Positions 53,219 to 63,600 of a stretch of 64,000 nt of DNA are shown in pieces; the first letter of the stretch is position 1; each line of letters begins with the position of its first letter. Origin of the DNA: Nitrospira sp. (GTDB lineage: Bacteria > Nitrospirota > Nitrospiria > Nitrospirales > Nitrospiraceae); NCBI GenBank assembly GCA_018242765.1, contig JAFEBH010000010.1, positions 1 to 64,000 of the forward strand, in the 5' to 3' direction. A program made the translations under genes and the position numbers. Below the pieces are notes generated by a model that saw nothing but the letters and a program-made list of their open reading frames with translations, did no database searches and had not been told where the DNA came from.

Positions 53219-55981
53219 CTACTTCTTGGCCTCAGACGATTCAATAATGTCCGGAAGTCCCAGCTCCCGAAGAGCCACTTTAGTCTCCTCAACCTTGTGA
53301 GCTGGAATACCACTGTCCGAGCTAACCTCGACCCGTAGCGTCAACTTCAGACCCATGCCGGCTGCGAATTTCGACAGCACTTTTGTATAAAAGTTCATCC
53401 ATTTTTGAGCCGGAATGTCACCGCTCCAAACAATTTTCGCCAGGCTGGAAGTCACCGCTGTAACTCCCACTGCTGTACCTCCAGTCGGCGGCAATTGTGG
53501 TGAACCGGCGGGCTCAGGAGTTGGCTGATTCTCAACAGAAACAGGCGGCGGAGTAGCTTTTCCGGCTCGGTAGGCCTCTGCCACGTCGCGCTGGATAATA
53601 TACATATCGTCGGAGATTTCAATGTCTCCAACCGCCATAGAAGTCTGCCAATGAAACGGCGAATAGGAGCCATCGGGTTTCTTGCCAACGTATCCCAAAA
53701 GACCGTTCTCCACCCCACGAAGGATGGTGTCCTTGACGACATCGCCATTCAAAAGCCGGGGAAACTGCGGCGAGGCAAAGAACGCATCACGGGCTGCTTT
53801 CGTGCTCCATTCTTTGAATGCAGGCGACCAATTCCTGGCCAAAAAGTTCGGGCTGACTCCTTCTTCTATGTCTCCATCTTGGCGAAGCCGCTTTAAGATC
53901 AGTGTGACGATTGTATCGGCTGCGCTTGAATGCACGAGGCCAAAATCGACGGTCTTCCACGTGTTATCCTTCCCCAGAAGCATCACATTCTTATACGTCC
54001 GCCACACCGATTCCTTGATGTCGCGCTGAGCCTTCTTGAGGTTTTCGGCAAGTTGCCGAGCCTGTCCTTCGTCCAGTCGAAGCTCCTGTTGCTCATCGGC
54101 TAAGTCTTCCCATGCAATCACTTTCCGAGCATCATCACGAAGCGCTGTTGGCCCTTCAGGGACAGCCCAGATGAGCGCACTCTTGTATGTCCGTGAGGAA
54201 GTGCCGTACTCCCGGGTGACGCTGTCGATGAACGTGCGAGTCTCTTTCTCTCCAATGCTTCGATCAGGGGGGAGAATGACCAAAGTGAGCACAGGCCGAT
54301 CCGCCACTGCACTGCTCTTTTCAGGGAAGAACGTCCGGTCCAAACCGTTTCCCTCCTTGAAAATCTTTTGCACTTCGGCCCGCACTCGCTCTTCGACCCT
54401 AGGCTGCTGAATGCTGGCGCGCCGGTCCGCCAAGAGCTTATTGAGGTTCGGTGAGAGACTGAACCGATAGCGATTCTTCTCAGCGGAAAGGAAGTAACAG
54501 GTGTCGGTCAGGGCTTCGAGCGCGGTTTCGATATTGCCGATATCAAGATCTGGCTCAGCCACAGCCAAGCGAATCTCAGTTAGAGTCGCTTCCGTCTTTG
54601 TTTGTCCGCCGTTGGACTCAAAAAAAATCGTCGTCGCCACTTTTTGATGGAGGCGCACCTTGCGAATTGTCTCGACAGCCTCTTTGTCCAGTCGTATAGA
54701 ATGAGCGCTCTTGCTTCCACAGATATCCGTGGTAACAGCCCCCTCAAGCTTCGCACCTCCGAGTTGCTCGAACACCGCAGAACGGAAAATGGTGTCGTCG
54801 AGCGGAGCCGTTCCCATACCGATCAGTGGGTCCTTGTGAGCGCCCTTAAAGCCGGCTTGATAGGCCTGAGAGACCCACAGAGCGAGCAATCGAAGAATGC
54901 CTCTCGTCTGTTGGAACCGGGGGAGAACCTGCCACTTGCGTTCGAATACAGAGATGAGAGTCGGATGGAACGGATACGTTGCTGCAAAGGCCTCTTTAGC
55001 CTGATCGACCGGAAACCAATTGGGAACTTGCGGCCGATGAATATTCACCCATTCCGCATACTCCCCCGCCGTCTTGCGCCCCTCATCCGGAAGGCCTCCC
55101 CACTCAAAGAGACGGCGACGAATGATTTCCGATGTCTCCGCTTCGGCGGACATGATCATCGCTTTGCCAAGGCGATCGAGGAGTTTCTGAAACCGTTCAA
55201 AATCCGCCTCGTCATCCGGCGTCATCTCATCCAGAAGTGATGGCAACGACACAGCCAGAACCACCCGGTCTTGTGCGCGTGCCTCCTCAGAAAGATTCTG
55301 GACAAACGCATACAGTTGAGCAGTAAGACCGGATTTCCGATTGCGCCCCATGAAGTTGAGCAACTCATCCATCAGGATGAGTGCCGGCCGATCTTTGGGC
55401 AAAAACTTGCGGATCACCTCGCTGGAAGGAGCGGTCTTTTCTTCGTCGTGTTGGGCAACAACGGCAAATCCATCCGCTCCGCTCAGTTGAAACGCGATTT
55501 CGCCCCACGGCGTACGCCTCAGCGGCTCTCCATTCTTACCGCCTCGTCCGGTCAAGGCGTCAAATTCGGTCCCAACAAAGACAGCCGTCGCAGATTCGGG
55601 CGCGGTTTTGACTCCCGCCGACTCAAGAATAGCGGACACTCCCTTCCATGACGAAGCGGCAGGCCCTCCCCTGGCAAGATGGTAGAGCAAGGTGAGGGCA
55701 TGGGTTTTCCCACCGCCAAACTGCGTTGTTAAATTGTACACCGCAGAGGTCTCGACTTTGATTCCGGACAAACGACGGACAACGCCAGCGGCGAGGGTGC
55801 CAAGATTTTTTGCCAAGAACGTTCGCTCAAAAAACCGCTCAGGATTTTGATAGTCACCAGGCGCCCGTCCTTCCCGAACATGGTCCAGATGAACGGCAAA
55901 TTCAGACGCATCGAGCGGACGCCCCTCTCGCAAATCTTCTCGTGGCGTCACCACCTTGTACCAAGGCTTCAGCATGGCCAT
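53219..55981 (-). CDS. DUF499-family ATPase
   Basis: A 920-residue predicted AAA+-like ATPase. Walker A is TTQFGGGKTHALTL (near residues 85-98) and Walker B RPALILMDELLNFMG (near 190). A later helical section and a C-terminal domain with LTLRVEVSSDSGIPAHK are typical of DUF499 proteins. Members of this family occur with DUF1156 methylases and SNF2-type helicases in defence islands, which is also the case here. AGGAG lies about 10 bases before the ATG at 55981. It is 5 bases from the DUF3368 gene, so co-translation with the toxin-antitoxin pair is likely. The exact enzymatic role is unknown. Confidence 0.88.
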   Translation of the reverse strand: MAMLKPWYKVVTPREDLREGRPLDASEFAVHLDHVREGRAPGDYQNPERFFERTFLAKNLGTLAAGVVRRLSGIKVETSAVYNLTTQFGGGKTHALTLLYHLARGGPAASSWKGVSAILESAGVKTAPESATAVFVGTEFDALTGRGGKNGEPLRRTPWGEIAFQLSGADGFAVVAQHDEEKTAPSSEVIRKFLPKDRPALILMDELLNFMGRNRKSGLTAQLYAFVQNLSEEARAQDRVVLAVSLPSLLDEMTPDDEADFERFQKLLDRLGKAMIMSAEAETSEIIRRRLFEWGGLPDEGRKTAGEYAEWVNIHRPQVPNWFPVDQAKEAFAATYPFHPTLISVFERKWQVLPRFQQTRGILRLLALWVSQAYQAGFKGAHKDPLIGMGTAPLDDTIFRSAVFEQLGGAKLEGAVTTDICGSKSAHSIRLDKEAVETIRKVRLHQKVATTIFFESNGGQTKTEATLTEIRLAVAEPDLDIGNIETALEALTDTCYFLSAEKNRYRFSLSPNLNKLLADRRASIQQPRVEERVRAEVQKIFKEGNGLDRTFFPEKSSAVADRPVLTLVILPPDRSIGEKETRTFIDSVTREYGTSSRTYKSALIWAVPEGPTALRDDARKVIAWEDLADEQQELRLDEGQARQLAENLKKAQRDIKESVWRTYKNVMLLGKDNTWKTVDFGLVHSSAADTIVTLILKRLRQDGDIEEGVSPNFLARNWSPAFKEWSTKAARDAFFASPQFPRLLNGDVVKDTILRGVENGLLGYVGKKPDGSYSPFHWQTSMAVGDIEISDDMYIIQRDVAEAYRAGKATPPPVSVENQPTPEPAGSPQLPPTGGTAVGVTAVTSSLAKIVWSGDIPAQKWMNFYTKVLSKFAAGMGLKLTLRVEVSSDSGIPAHKVEETKVALRELGLPDIIESSEAKK

Positions 55982-55986
55982 GTGCG

Positions 55987-56475
55987 CTATTCTCCTATCA
56001 GTCTGAGAGCCTCGGTGAGGACTTGGTCGGACAGGTACATACCCGAGCGACGAAGCGTGTCCAGAACAGGGCGGGCAGCTGGGATCATCCTCTGGCGCTT
56101 CGCGCTCAGCACGATCCCCAGTGTGCCAATAACGGCGATGCCATGTGTGCGCGCGCACTGGCGGCCTTGGGCATCGTCAAGGACGGCACGTTGCGCACCC
56201 TTCAGGCAATGCGCAATCACCTGTGATTCACCCGGCCCCAAATCCCACCGTTCGATGGACAAGGGAGTCGGCACATCAGCCACCCGACGAGATGCAGCCC
56301 AATCCGCCGTCTTCTGTACCGCCTGGCGCTCGCCGATCCCCGCCTGAATTTCAAGAATAACAGCGTTCGGTACGACGGCCTTGGCCGAGAGACTCTCCAG
56401 CAAATCCAGCCGACCGATTTTCCCCAAGAGGATTACCGGCGACGCATTGAGAACCCAGACGTCACTCACCGGCAC
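55987..56475 (-). CDS. DUF3368 PIN-like toxin
   Basis: A 162-residue PIN-domain-like protein. The N-terminal acidic strand normally reads VVVDASP, but here it is VWVLNASPVILLGKIGRLDL, with Asn where the first catalytic Asp is usual. Other acidic residues (LDDAQGRQCA, ESQVIAHCL) are present. It is paired with a UPF0175 antitoxin whose frame overlaps by 14 bases. The start is GTG at 56475 or GTG two codons later. The Asn may weaken nuclease activity. Confidence 0.78.
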   Translation of the reverse strand: MPVSDVWVLNASPVILLGKIGRLDLLESLSAKAVVPNAVILEIQAGIGERQAVQKTADWAASRRVADVPTPLSIERWDLGPGESQVIAHCLKGAQRAVLDDAQGRQCARTHGIAVIGTLGIVLSAKRQRMIPAARPVLDTLRRSGMYLSDQVLTEALRLIGE

Positions 56476-56719
56476 GCTCGATTTCTTTGACCAATTCCTG
56501 CAGCGTCACCTGAGAAGCCGGCACGCGCCGGCGGAACAGTTCGTCGAGGAATTCGGTGCGGCTCAATCCGGCGATTTCCGCCGCTTTCTCTTGGGAAATT
56601 TGCTGCTGTGCATACCATTGAACGGCTGCCGCGATGCGCATCTCTTTCGCAAACTCCTGAGGTGAGCGACGCAGCGCCGAGAACGCACTCTCCGGCAATT
56701 CTATTGTCAATGTTGTCAT
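56462..56719 (-). CDS. UPF0175-family antitoxin
   Basis: An 85-residue protein. It has a short beta-strand start (TLTIELPESAFSALRRS), a helix-turn-helix region (SQEKAAEIAGLSRTEFLDEL) and an acidic C-terminal helix (LQELVKEIERAGE). The family pairs with DUF3368 toxins, as here. The start at 56719 has GGAG six bases upstream; ATG at 56731 is the alternative. Confidence 0.85.
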   Translation of the reverse strand: MTTLTIELPESAFSALRRSPQEFAKEMRIAAAVQWYAQQQISQEKAAEIAGLSRTEFLDELFRRRVPASQVTLQELVKEIERAGE

Positions 56720-56767
56720 GATGGTCTCCATCTCCTGTCTGACCCACCTGTCACCGACAGGGGATCA

Positions 56768-59700
56768 TCAAAACCCCATTCCCTTCTTTCGCGCCAAGAC
56801 GCCATCGACCCAACGCTTTTCATCGCTACTGGAAGGGTACAACGCAGAGAGGGCCTGCGCCAATCTCCAACACCGTTCGTCACTCCCCGCTCCCTCATCC
56901 ACAAGGAAACGCCTGAGCGCTTCCCCTCTTCCTGCGGCAAACAAGATCATCGCTTGGTGCACACGATCAAGCACGGTGTTCCCGACTCGTGGCACTCCCT
57001 TTTGGCCCCAGCCTCCAGACTCTTCGGCCTCTTGTAATTCGGCTTCAAACAGGAGCTTTTGCTGCGCCTCTTTCTTCTTCTTGGCAGCCGATGGCGATTG
57101 AGCATCGTCCTTCCCGAAGAGGGCTCGTGTTCGCTCAGCAACCGGCAAAAGCCTTGCCGTATCGCCCTTAATCTCGACAAGAGAATTCAGGTCCTCCAAA
57201 TGGGCTCCAAGCCCCTGGGCAATCTTACGAGCTGCATCGTATTCCAGAGCGAACCCGGCAACCTTCAACTTTTGGCTACCTTCTTCTTCCTCCTCACCCC
57301 CTTCGGAATCTTCGTCTAGGACAGCTCCATTCCCGTTACTCTCACCTGTTCGAAGAGTCCATAGCCACATCGCCGTAAGACGAGCGTCCTCTTCAAAACC
57401 GCTGGCATCAGCGCCTTGAAAGACCATTGCGAGAGCTTCCTTGGCGACGGCGGCCCAGACCTGCTCCAGGTATTCCTTGAGCGTAACAGCCTCTCCACTG
57501 GCCTTCTCCACGCGGGCATATCGGGAGTAGATTTCAAGGGCCGGGCCGAGACAGGCAAAGATGGCGTCCGCGCCAACGACACCTTCCTCTGCCAGTCGCG
57601 GCATCCATTCGTGGATGCGACGTGGTAACTCCTGCAATACATCGCGCCAATCGCCGATCTCATCTGTGCGCACTGAACCGTCAGGGTTCTCGCGGGGACG
57701 GCAGACGATGTGAATAGACGACTGCAGCGAAGCCGAGCCTTGCGCTTGGGTTCGGTTCTCCATTTCCGTGTCGATAGGCCACGAGGATGTGACTATCCAA
57801 TCCGCGTCGATGATAGCGCCAAGTATCGCCTCCCAACCGGAAGTGGTCCCTTCCGCGTAAACAACGACGCCTACACCTTGCGGTTGGATAATATCTCTGG
57901 CTGACCTCAATGCGGTTGCCATACCGGCACGGAAAAAAGTGTCATTTTTAGTCATGCCGTTTCTGCCCTGCTGCGCGTTCGTAACGATAAGCTCGTCTGT
58001 CTTCTCCGTTAAATCACTGCCGAAAAGCTCGGGATAAATCTCGTTGAGTCCGCGCCTGAACCAAACGTAGAAAAAGTCGGAAAGATCGGCATATGGGATT
58101 GCTGCGAAATAAGGCGGGTCTGTTACCATGGCAGCCGCCGAATCGGAGGGCAACGGTATCTTCATCGCGGACGCTTGAACAATTGTTCCTAGCGTCTTAA
58201 TGCCGCAGTTCGCTTCTATGAACTTCGTTACCCATTCGATGGCTCCGTCCCAATCGGCCGAACCGCCGGAAAATGGATTCGCTTCAGCGAAGTCCCAAAC
58301 AACTGCGAGCGCCTGTTTCGAGAATGCTCCTTTTATCGTCAACCGACTCGCGTCCCATCGAGACATCGAGGTATTCTGTGAAACTCCGCGATTTATGGCG
58401 AATGCTAGCACCGTTTGCACAGCCTTCAACAATTCAGGCTCAAATCCGCGGGTTGCCTGCTTCAGTCTTCTAAGAATTCGGTAAAATGTGTGAATGGAGA
58501 GTGCTTGCCGTTGGTTATACAAATCACCAAACGTTGCACATCCGATCCGAGTTACCGCACTCAATCCTCGCGTGTTGCTATATGGTCGTATTGGGTTGAT
58601 AGGCTCTGTGGGGAAAGACGATTGATTTGCTAAAAGAATCTGGCAAGCCTGGTCAGTTGCCCGCTGGAATATCTTGAGATCGGTACCTGTCGCAACACGA
58701 AATTCTCGACCGCCATTGCGTTCCACGTAAACGGCATAAAGTCGTGACTGTTGTGCGCCACCGCGTTGCAGCTTCAACTGTTCTTTGACTCGCGCAGCAG
58801 AAGTAGTAAATCCAGTCACAGGGCAAGTCGCTGAACCACCCTTAACAGTTCCAGCTTCCACCTGGCTTGCATTCGTGGGTGAAAAAATCTCCAAGACCGG
58901 TCTGTGTACCTTGAGTGTTTGCCCGTCCAATTGAATTTCTGTCAGTTCAGTTTTGATCTCACCATTTTCGTCCCTTACCCAGCGCAATGCGCGCTCAAAC
59001 TCCTTTCGTTTTGACAACCAAAATGTACGCAGTAGTGGTATTTGTATCGGAAGTTTATCGGTAGTTGGGGACTCCGAAAGAACTGCCCGTGCCCAAAGAT
59101 AGGCAATGGGCATCGCGCCGTCTGCGTCCTTGGGATAGAACTCAGCCAGTTCTTTTTCCGCTTCGCGTTTGATCCACTCGCCCCATTTGCGGACTTCATC
59201 GGCTAGGCGCTGACCGTACTTGGGGATGTATTCGAGGATTACCCTATTTAGTAGGACAGGGATAGGATTGAGATCGCTCGCAAAGGCATCCGCGCCTACG
59301 CGCAAGGCTTCAAGCGGGATGGAGCCACCCCCCGCAAACGGGTCCACGACGAGCGGTCGGGTGCCGGGCGCGCCGCCCAGCGCCTCGTGCGCAGCTTGGG
59401 TAATGGCGCGGCTGGTGTCGAGGTATGCACGGACGGTGGAGTTATCCCAATTGGCAAAGTCGGCGATGAAGTCGAGGAGGGCGCGACGAAGGGTCGCATT
59501 ATCTTTGAGGAGATTGGGGTCTTTCTGAATCGCCACGAAGTGGCGACCACTTTCTTCCCCACACAACTTCAGGTGATCGGTTGTCCACTCTTCCATCAAC
59601 TGTCGCGCATTGGTCCTAAAGGTCTCTGGACACAGAGGATCGGCTGGATCTGGCCACAGCGCCGCACAGATGACGGCCCGACATGCGGCTAATGGCCGTC

Positions 59701-59821
59701 GCGCCCACCAGATATGGAGCGTCGATATATGCCCATGCCGGATAGATTTCTCCCTGCGGGCATGGGCCGAAATCCGCTTGATCGGCAGATCTACCTCTAT
59801 GAGACGTTTGGGGTACTGCAT
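56768..59821 (-). CDS. DUF1156 DNA methyltransferase (adenine-type)
   Basis: A 1017-residue DNA methylase. The DUF1156 start is visible (HARREKSIRHGHISTLHIWW, then ARRPLAACRA). The SAM motif is VVDPFAGGGSIPLEALR (near residue 160) and catalytic motif IV is TDPPYFAAIPYADLSDFFYV, then WFRRGL (near residue 590), a DPPY form. The C-terminal third is Glu-rich with an insert (SEGGEEEEEG). It probably methylates host DNA to mark self within the helicase-ATPase defence operon. The start at 59821 fits the conserved beginning; ribosome binding is weak. A separate promoter and operator array lie upstream (59870-59993). Confidence 0.9.
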   Translation of the reverse strand: MQYPKRLIEVDLPIKRISAHARREKSIRHGHISTLHIWWARRPLAACRAVICAALWPDPADPLCPETFRTNARQLMEEWTTDHLKLCGEESGRHFVAIQKDPNLLKDNATLRRALLDFIADFANWDNSTVRAYLDTSRAITQAAHEALGGAPGTRPLVVDPFAGGGSIPLEALRVGADAFASDLNPIPVLLNRVILEYIPKYGQRLADEVRKWGEWIKREAEKELAEFYPKDADGAMPIAYLWARAVLSESPTTDKLPIQIPLLRTFWLSKRKEFERALRWVRDENGEIKTELTEIQLDGQTLKVHRPVLEIFSPTNASQVEAGTVKGGSATCPVTGFTTSAARVKEQLKLQRGGAQQSRLYAVYVERNGGREFRVATGTDLKIFQRATDQACQILLANQSSFPTEPINPIRPYSNTRGLSAVTRIGCATFGDLYNQRQALSIHTFYRILRRLKQATRGFEPELLKAVQTVLAFAINRGVSQNTSMSRWDASRLTIKGAFSKQALAVVWDFAEANPFSGGSADWDGAIEWVTKFIEANCGIKTLGTIVQASAMKIPLPSDSAAAMVTDPPYFAAIPYADLSDFFYVWFRRGLNEIYPELFGSDLTEKTDELIVTNAQQGRNGMTKNDTFFRAGMATALRSARDIIQPQGVGVVVYAEGTTSGWEAILGAIIDADWIVTSSWPIDTEMENRTQAQGSASLQSSIHIVCRPRENPDGSVRTDEIGDWRDVLQELPRRIHEWMPRLAEEGVVGADAIFACLGPALEIYSRYARVEKASGEAVTLKEYLEQVWAAVAKEALAMVFQGADASGFEEDARLTAMWLWTLRTGESNGNGAVLDEDSEGGEEEEEGSQKLKVAGFALEYDAARKIAQGLGAHLEDLNSLVEIKGDTARLLPVAERTRALFGKDDAQSPSAAKKKKEAQQKLLFEAELQEAEESGGWGQKGVPRVGNTVLDRVHQAMILFAAGRGEALRRFLVDEGAGSDERCWRLAQALSALYPSSSDEKRWVDGVLARKKGMGF

Positions 59822-59869
59822 GGCTGTTCTGGATAACAATGAAGCCGATAATCTCCGGTTGCTCAATCA

Positions 59870-59898
59870 GTTACATGTTCCAAGGCCTTGTTTTTCAA
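59870..59898 (-). promoter_or_regulatory. Putative sigma-70 promoter of the methylase gene
   Basis: On the minus strand TTGAAA (59898-59893) is separated by exactly 17 bases from TGTAAC (59875-59870). The -35 is good and the -10 moderate. The predicted start lies about 40 bases before the methylase ATG, directly downstream of the ATGAGCG array. Confidence 0.5.
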
Positions 59899-59925
59899 GC
59901 GGCTCAGATAACACTGGGCTTCGAT

Positions 59926-59993
59926 ATGAGCGAATTATGAGCGCGCTCATATCCGTCCTTTCCTCTTTTGACCGCCGCTCATAACCCGCTCAT
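59926..59993. promoter_or_regulatory. ATGAGCG operator array
   Basis: Five copies of the 7-base unit ATGAGCG in two orientations: forward at 59926 and 59937, reverse (CGCTCAT) at 59944, 59976 and 59987. Pairs are 11 bases apart (one helical turn), and the central two form the perfect 14-base palindrome ATGAGCGCGCTCAT. It lies 28 bases upstream of the -35, a good repressor or activator site. Confidence 0.7.
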
Positions 59994-60057
59994 TTCCGGC
60001 TATCTGCAAACACATAGATTGAACGCCTCTAAAAGGGACGGGACTCACTCCAGCGTC

Positions 60058-60279
60058 TCAGAGCAACGACAAAAACTCTTCCACGGTCAGTCCGGCGTTC
60101 CGAATCAAAGCCCGGAGTGTCCCGACGGAAAGTTCTTTGTGCTGGGGGATTGAGAGATTGACCCGAACACCGGCTTTCACCATCACGACGTGACTGCCTA
60201 CCTGACCGATTTGTTCCCAGCCGGCCTTGCGGAAAGCCTTGACGGCCTCCTTCCCGGAAATATTGCCTAATCTCGCCAT
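60058..60279 (-). CDS. hicA: HicA-type mRNA interferase toxin
   Basis: A 73-residue double-stranded-RNA-binding-fold toxin. The catalytic His lies in QVGSHVVMV and the rest (LSIPQHKELSVGTLRALIRN) fits HicA/YcfA. It follows hicB by 3 bases, the reverse of the usual hicA-hicB order. It would cleave mRNAs when freed from HicB. Confidence 0.9.
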   Translation of the reverse strand: MARLGNISGKEAVKAFRKAGWEQIGQVGSHVVMVKAGVRVNLSIPQHKELSVGTLRALIRNAGLTVEEFLSLL

Positions 60280-60282
60280 TTT

Positions 60283-60498
60283 CTAGACCGCCACGACAAT
60301 CGGTTCTTGCCCAGGCTTTGAGGGAATGGCCTTCATCGCCTTCTGGTCTTCGGCCCACAGCCATGCGGTGATCGCTTCCTTGATGTTGTCGAGGGCTTCC
60401 TTTTCATCCTTTCCCTGAGAGACACAGCCAGGAAGCGCCGGACACTCTGCGACAACCCAGCCATCTTCCGCTTGATCCAACGTCACGTGAAAAATCAT
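60283..60498 (-). CDS. hicB: HicB-type antitoxin
   Basis: A 71-residue protein with the partial RNase H fold of HicB (FHVTLDQAEDGWVVAECPAL, then PGCVSQGKDEKEALDNIKEA). There is no C-terminal DNA-binding helix-turn-helix or ribbon-helix-helix domain, so it may not autoregulate alone. A GGGGG-rich site lies upstream. It is the first gene of the pair. Confidence 0.9.
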   Translation of the reverse strand: MIFHVTLDQAEDGWVVAECPALPGCVSQGKDEKEALDNIKEAITAWLWAEDQKAMKAIPSKPGQEPIVVAV

Positions 60499-60603
60499 TG
60501 CGTTCTACCCCCTTCTATTCCGGCAGTCCTAGCATAATCACAAACATAGCACCGGCAATCTGGCTCACGCTGGCCGGCCTTCCTACCAACCGTCAGGTCC
60601 TAT

Positions 60604-63600
60604 TCATGACACGGCTTCCAATATTTTCTGTGCCGCCACGTGGTAGTGCTCGATCTTGACCAGCGGTTCCCATCCCAAGCGAACTGGGTCTTGTACCACA
60701 TGAATTTGGGGAGTTGCGGAACAATTGAAAACAGCATACAGCCAATAATCCTTCTTGAGCCGCTCCGCCGTCTTGTATTCATTCGTTGTCAGCGCCACTT
60801 CTCCAACGACAGACCGCCCCTTCACCTCGATAAAGCGAACCTCGATGGCCGTCTGCGGGTCCTCGGGATGTGGCTTCCGAGAAATCAGATCGAAGCCTCG
60901 GTTGTCCTTCTCCACGCTTTCCACATTCCAACCACGGGCTTCTTCATAGGCCCTTACTGCTTCAATTGCAATCCGTTCCACTTCCTCGTCCCGCACCATC
61001 GGTGCAATTCGAGGCGATGTTCGTTCCGGATGGGGCAAGGCCCAGGCTCGCCCATGATGGTGAACGTCGGTAATCGTGCACCGGCGCTCCTGTTGAAGCT
61101 CATCACGCCTTCGCTCCAGCCGGCCATTTAATTCATCCAGACGGTCTTCGGTGGTCTTGATGTTGGCCGATAGCAACGGACTGGGATCTCCGGTTCTCTG
61201 AGCCTCAAGCAACTCGGCCATTCGTAAATTCTGGCGGTGGATCAGTTCGTTCAGGCTGATCTCCATATGCTTCGAGATGGTCTCAATCTCTCTTGCCCGC
61301 TGCGCGCTGATGGTAGTCAGAAAGGGCTGTAATGCCTGTTCAATCAGGACTTGTTCAACCCGGTCACGACTCGGCAATGCCCTATCGTCCGGAACGGTCG
61401 TATCAGCAGGCGCTACTGCGAGATCCAAAAAGATGGTCGGCTGGCGGATACTCATCGCTCCCTGAATATTGGTCTGGACGACAAACAGATGTCGGTGAAG
61501 CACATTTCCCCGTCCGTCTCGAATCGCAGCTGAGAATACATCCAGCCGAACCGACTCTTTGCTATGAAGATCGAAAAAGACGGCACCTTGACGCAGGTCG
61601 TTCTGGACACGGTCCCACACATCATCCCGCACCACCTCAAACAGGGCATGCCCCGGTGTAACCCATTCAAGCGTGGGGTCCTCTGTCAGCATGCGCTTAT
61701 CGAATACAACATGCTTGTATTCCCGTCCGAGCTTCCCAAACCGTGGTTCAAGCTTTTCCCCGATTGGCCAGAGCGTACGCGGGATCCGCCCGATGCGGAA
61801 GGCCTGCTGGCCCTTAGCCGCCTCTTTGGGATGAATTCCTGCCAAGGGAGCCGCCTGGAGAAAGAAGTCTTGAATCACTTCCGGAACAAGCCTCCGTTCC
61901 TTCGCTTCCGCCGATTTCCCCACGATGGCCGACAGATTCAGTTCGCGCTTGGCCAAACCTTCCAGGGTCGAATGGGTGATCTTGCGAAAACGCTCGGTAT
62001 CGACCTGCTCGATAATTCTGCTCTTAATGACCTCTTCCGTAAGGTTACGGGCGTACATATCCCGGACCATCCGTTCCAGTTGATTGGCGGGAAAGATCTC
62101 TCCCAGCACATTGAAGATCTTGCCTGTGCGCTTGGGATCGAGGTCGTCCTCAATCTTCCCGATACGCTCGAACAGTTTGTGAAGGACTCTGCCTTCACGG
62201 GTATTGGTTGAGACGAAGTTAAAGATCAGGCAGTCCTTCTCTTGCCCGTACCGATGGATACGGCCCATCCGTTGTTCAAGGCGAACCGGGTTCCAGGGGA
62301 TGTCATAGTTGACCATGAGCCAACAGAATTGGAGATTAATACCTTCCCCTGCCGCCTCGGTCGCGACCAACACCTGACATTCCTCTCTGAACTCTCGCTC
62401 GGCGTAGATGCGGCTCCCCTCCGTGTCCCGGTCGCCGATCTTCATCCCTCCGTGGATCTGAGTCACCGTAAGCTTCCATTCGCGGAGTTTCCCTACAAGA
62501 AAGTCCAGGGTGTCCTTGTGCTCGGTGAAGAGGAGCAATTTCATCTTCTCGTCTGTGAAAATACCGCGTTCAACGAGCAACTCCTTCAATCGAACCAGTT
62601 TGGACTCCACCTCCCGTTGTTCGAGCTGGCGGGCCTGATCGATGAGCTTCGTCAGCTGGAGAATCTCTTCCTTGAGTGCGGCAGGATCGACGGACGCCAC
62701 GACATTTTCTAAGGTTGCCAGGATTTCCTGTTGCTCTTCTTCAGGCAGGTCGTCGAATTCATCAGGAACGTTCTTTAAGATTTGCTCTTGCCGATACCCT
62801 TGGGGATCGGCAAGGATCTTTTCGCGCTTCTCCCTCATGCGCTCCAGCGTTCGCCGGACAGCATAGATGCTGGATGCAAACCGGCGTTGAAGCAGCGCCA
62901 TCGTAAAGCCAAGGGCTCGTCCTCTGGCCGAATCATCGGCAGAAGCCTTGATCGATTGGTCTTCGACATATCTGGTCAAGGCATCGTAGAAATCCCACTC
63001 CTCGTTATCAATTTTGAACTCAGATGTACGGACATGGCGTTTTGTAAATAACGCTTTGACTTTGCCGGTGTCCGGATCCGGGAACGTCACCAGTGCCTCT
63101 TTCACCCGTCTCAGATAACACGGAGCCTCCTGGCGACGCATGGCTTCTTCCAGGCTCTTCACATCTCCATAGACGTCTCGATCGAGGAGCTGGAGGAACA
63201 AGCAGAAGTTCTGCGGATCTCCCTTGTGCGGTGTCGCGGTCATCAGCAGATAGTGGTCTGTCATATCCGCCAAGGCTTCGCCCAACTGGTAAGCCAGCGT
63301 CTTCTTCTCCGTGCTGTACGCACTCATCTTGTGCGCTTCGTCGACGATGACAAGATCCCAGTGGCTTCGCAACAGGCTTTCCTTGGCGTCTTCGATACGC
63401 GAGACCCAGGATACTGAGGTGATAACCTGGTTCTTTTCCTGCCACGGATTTGTGCCATAGTTGGCTCGAAGCACGTCGCTGCGGACAATCTCAAAGTTCT
63501 CCCGGAACTTGTCCTTCATTTCTCGCTGCCACTGAAAAGACAGATTCGCCGGAGTGACAATGAGAGTCCGTTTCACGAGGCCCCGGATCTTCAATTCTTT

